From Clostridia bacterium (GTDB lineage: Bacteria; Bacillota; Clostridia; Oscillospirales; Butyricicoccaceae), in contig JAFYMQ010000176.1 in assembly GCA_017556565.1 (NCBI GenBank), positions 1 to 9,155 of the forward strand: DNA of 9,155 bases, in the 5' to 3' direction. Below the pieces are notes generated by a model that searched no databases, had not been told where the DNA came from, and saw only the letters and a program-made list of their open reading frames with translations. Both the position numbers and the translations under genes were made by a program. This document shows, piece by piece, positions 6,403 through 9,155 of the stretch (position 1 is the stretch's first letter; the number at the start of each line of letters is the position of its first letter).

Positions 6403-7008
6403 ATGATTATCAAGCTGCTTATTTGTTCGGTGATCGGATATCTGCTGGGCTCGGTCAGCGGATCTATAGTCACGTCCAAGGTGTTTTTCAAGTCTGACGT
6501 CAGGCAGCATGGCAGCGGCAATGCAGGCATGACAAACTCGCTGAGAGTGTACGGAGTGGGTGCTGCGGTGTCCACGACCCTGATCGATGCGCTCAAGTCT
6601 GTTATTGCCATGGTTGTCAGCGCCCATATCGGCGGAGTTTATGCCATGATAGCTGCGGGCGCAGGTGTTATGCTTGGTCATGCGTATCCTCTGTTTTTTG
6701 GATTCAGAGGCGGCAAATGTGTTATCTGCATAGCCGTTGTAGGCTCTTTTCTCAGCTGGCAGACGGTAGCTATTGCGGTGGGTATGTTTGCTGCAATAGT
6801 GCTCACGACAAAAATCGTGTCTTTGGGCTCTTGCTGCGCTATGCTTACCGCTATCGCAGCGGCATGCTTGCTCAAAGTTGAAGCAGCGCCTTTGATATTT
6901 ATAATTCTGGCTTGCTCTTTTGTTATCTTCCTGCACAGAGGCAATATCAAGCGCATACTTAACGGTACCGAAAAGAAGATCAAGGTCAAAGGAGGAGCCG
7001 CAAAATGA
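6403..7008 (+). CDS. plsY: Acyl-phosphate:glycerol-3-phosphate acyltransferase PlsY
   Basis: Integral membrane enzyme that transfers an acyl group from acyl phosphate to glycerol 3-phosphate, giving lysophosphatidic acid, the first committed step of phospholipid synthesis in most Gram-positives. The 201-residue, strongly hydrophobic protein shows motif 1 GSGNAGMTNSLR (37-48, with Ser38 and Arg48), motif 2 FRGGKCV (101-107) and motif 3 HRGNIKRILNGTE (178-190, with His178, Asn181, Glu190). In motif 2 the usual GGKG reads GGKC, a Gly-to-Cys change at residue 106 in a glycine-rich loop; in other PlsY proteins mutation of these glycines weakened glycerol-3-phosphate binding. Hydrophobic segments lie near 3-23, 52-72, 78-96, 107-134 and 140-177. 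ATG 6403 is 3 nt after the der stop with a modest ribosome site (GAGAGG, ~11 nt upstream), so it may depend on translation of der. The end overlaps gpsA by 4 nt (ATGA). Confidence 0.94.
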   Translation: MIIKLLICSVIGYLLGSVSGSIVTSKVFFKSDVRQHGSGNAGMTNSLRVYGVGAAVSTTLIDALKSVIAMVVSAHIGGVYAMIAAGAGVMLGHAYPLFFGFRGGKCVICIAVVGSFLSWQTVAIAVGMFAAIVLTTKIVSLGSCCAMLTAIAAACLLKVEAAPLIFIILACSFVIFLHRGNIKRILNGTEKKIKVKGGAAK

Positions 7009-8009
7009 ACATTGCAGTCATCGGAAGCGGCGGATGGGGTATAGCAGCCGCCAAGCTTCTCTGTGAAAACGGAAACAATGTTGTTTTGTGGAGCTTTCTT
7101 GAGGAAGAAGCCCGACTTCTCAGAAAAGAACGCGCAAATGAAAAACTTCTTCGAGGCATTAAATTGCCCGATGATATAGAGATAACCACCGATCTGAAAT
7201 GTGCTGAAGACAAAGATATCATAGTGATGGTAACCCCGTCTTTTGGTATAAGAAGCACAGCTCAAAAAATCAAGCAGTACATCAACAAGGCAAAAGCTAT
7301 AGTTTTACTCACCAAAGGTTTTGATGCGGATGCAGATTATTGTCTGCTCAGCGATACTATCGAATCCGAGATAACAAACGTTCCCGTAGTTGCACTTACC
7401 GGACCTTCTCATGCAGAAGAGGTGGCAAGGCGCATTCCTACCGCAGTGCTGGCCGCATCAAAAGATAAGGCTGCGGCAGAAATAGTCCAGAATACTTTTA
7501 TGAACGACTATTTCAGAGTATACACGTCTCCCGATATCGTCAGCGCCGAACTGGGCGGAGCAATGAAGAATATCATGGCTCTTGCGGTCGGAATCAGTGA
7601 CGGAGCAGGCTTTGGCGACAATACAAAAGCTATGATAATGACCCGCGGCATATCTGAAATGTCTCGTTTGGGTGTTGCATTGGGTGGCAAGGCTCACACC
7701 TTTGCAGGTCTTTCGGGAGTAGGGGATCTGATCGTTACCTGCGTGTCTGAGCACTCGAGAAACCGCAGAGCAGGTCTGCTCATAGGCAAAGGCGTTAAGC
7801 CCGAGCAGGCACTCAAGGAAGTGGGTGCCGTTGTAGAGGGTTACTATGCTACAAAAGCCGTGCATGAGCGTGTTAGGGATATGGATATCGAGCTTCCCAT
7901 CTGCAACGGTATGTACAGTCTGCTTTTTGAAAACAAGCCGCTGCATGACGTGTTCAGAGAGCTTATTGGTAGAAACAAGCGCTCCGAAAGCGAACAGGAT
8001 ATCTGGTAA
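7005..8009 (+). CDS. gpsA: NAD(P)H-dependent glycerol-3-phosphate dehydrogenase GpsA
   Basis: Cytosolic enzyme that reduces dihydroxyacetone phosphate to sn-glycerol 3-phosphate, the substrate of the PlsY encoded directly upstream. The 334-residue protein starts with a Rossmann nucleotide-binding loop GSGGWG (7-12). It then shows LLTKGFD with Lys104, TGPSHAEEVA (132-141), the catalytic lysine Lys188 in ELGGAMKNIMALAVG, and the substrate-binding stretch SGVGDLIVTC plus SRNRR (237-255, with Asp241 and Arg253). The length matches the family. ATG 7005 lies in the ATGA overlap with the plsY stop; AGGAGG (6990-6995) sits 9 nt upstream inside plsY. A strong terminator closes the operon about 20 nt after its stop. 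In many spore-forming Clostridia spoIVA follows gpsA; here an SLH protein does instead. Confidence 0.97.
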   Translation: MNIAVIGSGGWGIAAAKLLCENGNNVVLWSFLEEEARLLRKERANEKLLRGIKLPDDIEITTDLKCAEDKDIIVMVTPSFGIRSTAQKIKQYINKAKAIVLLTKGFDADADYCLLSDTIESEITNVPVVALTGPSHAEEVARRIPTAVLAASKDKAAAEIVQNTFMNDYFRVYTSPDIVSAELGGAMKNIMALAVGISDGAGFGDNTKAMIMTRGISEMSRLGVALGGKAHTFAGLSGVGDLIVTCVSEHSRNRRAGLLIGKGVKPEQALKEVGAVVEGYYATKAVHERVRDMDIELPICNGMYSLLFENKPLHDVFRELIGRNKRSESEQDIW

Positions 8010-8029
8010 ATATCATACTATTTTTTAAG

Positions 8030-8055
8030 AGGACCGCATAAGCGGTCCTTTTTTT
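8030..8055 (+). terminator. Intrinsic terminator of the DUF512-der-plsY-gpsA operon
   Basis: An 8-bp GC-rich stem aggaccgc / gcggtcct (8030-8037, 8042-8049) closes the loop ataa and runs into seven T (8049-8055). Flanking A and T residues can lengthen the stem. It starts 20 nt after the gpsA stop codon and separates the operon from the SLH-protein gene. Confidence 0.92.
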
Positions 8056-8084
8056 GCTGCAAAAAACTCCCTTGAATATATCTT

Positions 8085-8112
8085 TTTGCATTAACAAAAA
8101 TATGAGTATAAA
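8085..8112 (+). promoter_or_regulatory. Candidate promoter of the SLH-protein gene
   Basis: TTTGCA (8085-8090), 16 bp, then TATAAA (8107-8112) would start transcription about 15 nt before ATG 8135, close to its GGGAGG. The -35 is weak (4 of 6). The gene stands behind a strong terminator, so some promoter in 8056-8120 is expected. Confidence 0.45.
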
Positions 8113-8134
8113 GCAAAAAACGGGAGGATTTACA

Positions 8135-9155
8135 ATGAAAAAATTAGCAGTGATAATTCTTGCGGCATTTATTATGTCGGCATCCTTTCAGGTGTTTGGC
8201 GTAAAGTCCGAGCATGCGGTGGCGGCTTTTTCAAAAACCGAGCCTCTGGGCGGTGTTATTCGCTTTGACCGTGAGGATTTTGTTGCGGATACGGACAAAA
8301 ATAATACCCTTGATGCCATTGTGATAACCGGTGTGCCTAAAAGCGGAAGTCTGCTTTTTGGCGAAGAGACGGTAAGCGCAGGGGATATAATCAATATGGA
8401 CGATCTTTCGCTTATGACATTTTCCGCTGCAGACGGGCAGGATGAGGTGTTTTCTGATATCTATTTCAAACCTGTGTTTTCTAAAACCGGCACAAGCGAG
8501 ACCGATGTAAAAATAACATTGTCCATCAGTGATAAGCCCAACAATACCCCTGTTGCGGTAAACGCAGAGTACAAGACCTATACAAACGTCAAGCTTTGCG
8601 GCAAGCTTAAAGTTATTGACACAGACGATGATGAGTGTACCTTTGAGGTGATTTCTGCGCCCAAAAAGGGTACTCTTACCATTGAGGGCGAGGATTTTGT
8701 GTATACTCCAAAGCAGGACAAGAGCGGAAAAGACTTTTTTGAGTTCAGGGCAACCGATTCGCGCGGCAATAAATCAGGTGTTGCAAAGGTCAGCATAGAG
8801 ATATGCAAGCCTGCATCCAAAGAGTCTTTTGCGTACAGTGATATGCAGGAAAGCTTATCCCACTATGCTGCTTTGTACCTGCGTGAAGAGGGAATAATGG
8901 TGGGAGAGACCTTTGGCGGTGAAAGCTTCTTTTATCCCGAACAGACTGTAAGCCGCGCCCAGTTTGTCGCGCTTATTTCCTCTGTAGCAGAGATGAGTGT
9001 GCCTACTGTATCGGTGGGTACAGGTCTGTCCGACAACGGTGATATACCCGAATGGGCGCGCCCCTATGTAGCTGCGGCTATAAACTGCGGTGTTATAAGC
9101 GGGGAGAGCGGTGATGACGGCAACAAGGTGTTCAGGGCAAACGATCCTATCACAA
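8135..9155 (+). CDS. Secreted SLH-domain protein with Ig/cadherin-like domains (partial, C-terminus off the window)
   Basis: Probable cell-surface protein anchored by S-layer-homology (SLH) repeats, which bind secondary cell-wall polymers. Reading from ATG 8135 gives 340 residues with no stop before the window end. ATG 8135 has GGGAGG (8122-8127) 7 nt upstream. Residues 1-30 form a signal peptide: MKK, a hydrophobic core to about 22, and a likely cut after AVA (28-30). Residues ~35-135 and ~138-224 look like two beta-sandwich modules; the second has the cadherin/Ig-like pattern PKKGTLTIEG, FVYTPKQDKSGKDFFEF and ATDSRGN (176-212). The first SLH repeat spans ~232-287 (FAYSDM, then LYLREEGIMVGE, FYPEQTVSRAQFVALI), and a second starts at 298 (LSDNGDIPEWARPYVAAAINCGVISGE) and is cut at the edge. 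SLH repeats normally come in threes, so at least one more should follow. The module order is seen; the role (wall-linked scaffold, adhesin or enzyme carrier) is unknown. The gene is transcriptionally separate from gpsA. Confidence 0.85.
   Translation, partial: MKKLAVIILAAFIMSASFQVFGVKSEHAVAAFSKTEPLGGVIRFDREDFVADTDKNNTLDAIVITGVPKSGSLLFGEETVSAGDIINMDDLSLMTFSAADGQDEVFSDIYFKPVFSKTGTSETDVKITLSISDKPNNTPVAVNAEYKTYTNVKLCGKLKVIDTDDDECTFEVISAPKKGTLTIEGEDFVYTPKQDKSGKDFFEFRATDSRGNKSGVAKVSIEICKPASKESFAYSDMQESLSHYAALYLREEGIMVGETFGGESFFYPEQTVSRAQFVALISSVAEMSVPTVSVGTGLSDNGDIPEWARPYVAAAINCGVISGESGDDGNKVFRANDPIT

Noticed and set aside
5125..6936. 603-codon open frame on the minus strand opposite der and plsY
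   Set aside because: It spans two well-defined genes and their junction, has no plausible domain composition, and follows from codon usage of the sense genes.
8188..8820. Short minus-strand open frames opposite the SLH-protein gene
   Set aside because: The plus strand is open from a signal peptide with a good ribosome site through SLH repeats; the minus frames lack motifs.
1..9155. Search for CRISPR arrays, tRNA or rRNA genes, transposases, phage genes, toxin-antitoxin pairs or defence genes
   Set aside because: No regularly spaced repeats, cloverleaf-like genes or matching protein motifs were seen; all larger open frames are accounted for by core genes and the SLH protein.

Overview
The window looks like a chromosomal housekeeping segment from a Gram-positive, low-to-mid GC Clostridia-type bacterium, probably Oscillospiraceae/Ruminococcaceae-like. 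This rests on three things: the gene order DUF512-der-plsY-gpsA and yceD-rpmF, the strong AGGAGG-type ribosome binding sites with sigma-A-type promoters, and an S-layer-homology (SLH) protein at the right edge. The species assignment is inference. I see no tRNA or rRNA gene, CRISPR array, insertion sequence or prophage gene.

Left part, minus strand (1-2911). A polyamine-type ABC transporter operon begins with the ATPase potA (718-1779) and continues, with an 8-nt overlap, into the permease potB (725 down to the window edge; the last ~35-45 residues are missing). It has a near-consensus promoter just upstream of potA. Further right, also on the minus strand, is an RluA-family pseudouridine synthase (1955-2911), followed by an inverted-repeat terminator before the potA promoter.

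Divergent switch point (2912-2982). A compact intergenic region carries a very good plus-strand promoter for yceD-rpmF. A weaker candidate minus-strand promoter for the pseudouridine synthase gene overlaps it.

Right part, plus strand (2983-9155). yceD (DUF177) and rpmF (ribosomal protein L32, zinc-ribbon form) form a translation-related pair, followed by a textbook intrinsic terminator (3720-3754). Only 10 nt after its T-run, with the ribosome binding site directly abutting, starts a tight cluster: a DUF512 PDZ/radical-SAM-type protein, the double GTPase der, the acyltransferase plsY and the glycerol-3-phosphate dehydrogenase gpsA, with overlaps of 8 nt, a gap of 3 nt and an overlap of 4 nt. 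GpsA makes glycerol 3-phosphate and PlsY acylates it, so the last two genes are consecutive steps of phospholipid synthesis; Der acts in 50S assembly. A second strong terminator follows gpsA. After it comes a separately transcribed secreted protein with a signal peptide, two beta-sandwich (cadherin/Ig-like) stretches and SLH repeats, cut off by the window end.

Most of the content is conserved core biology. The points most worth a second look are the terminator jammed against the DUF512 start codon, the overlapping divergent promoters, the altered glycine motif of PlsY, the function of DUF512, and the SLH protein lying directly after gpsA.
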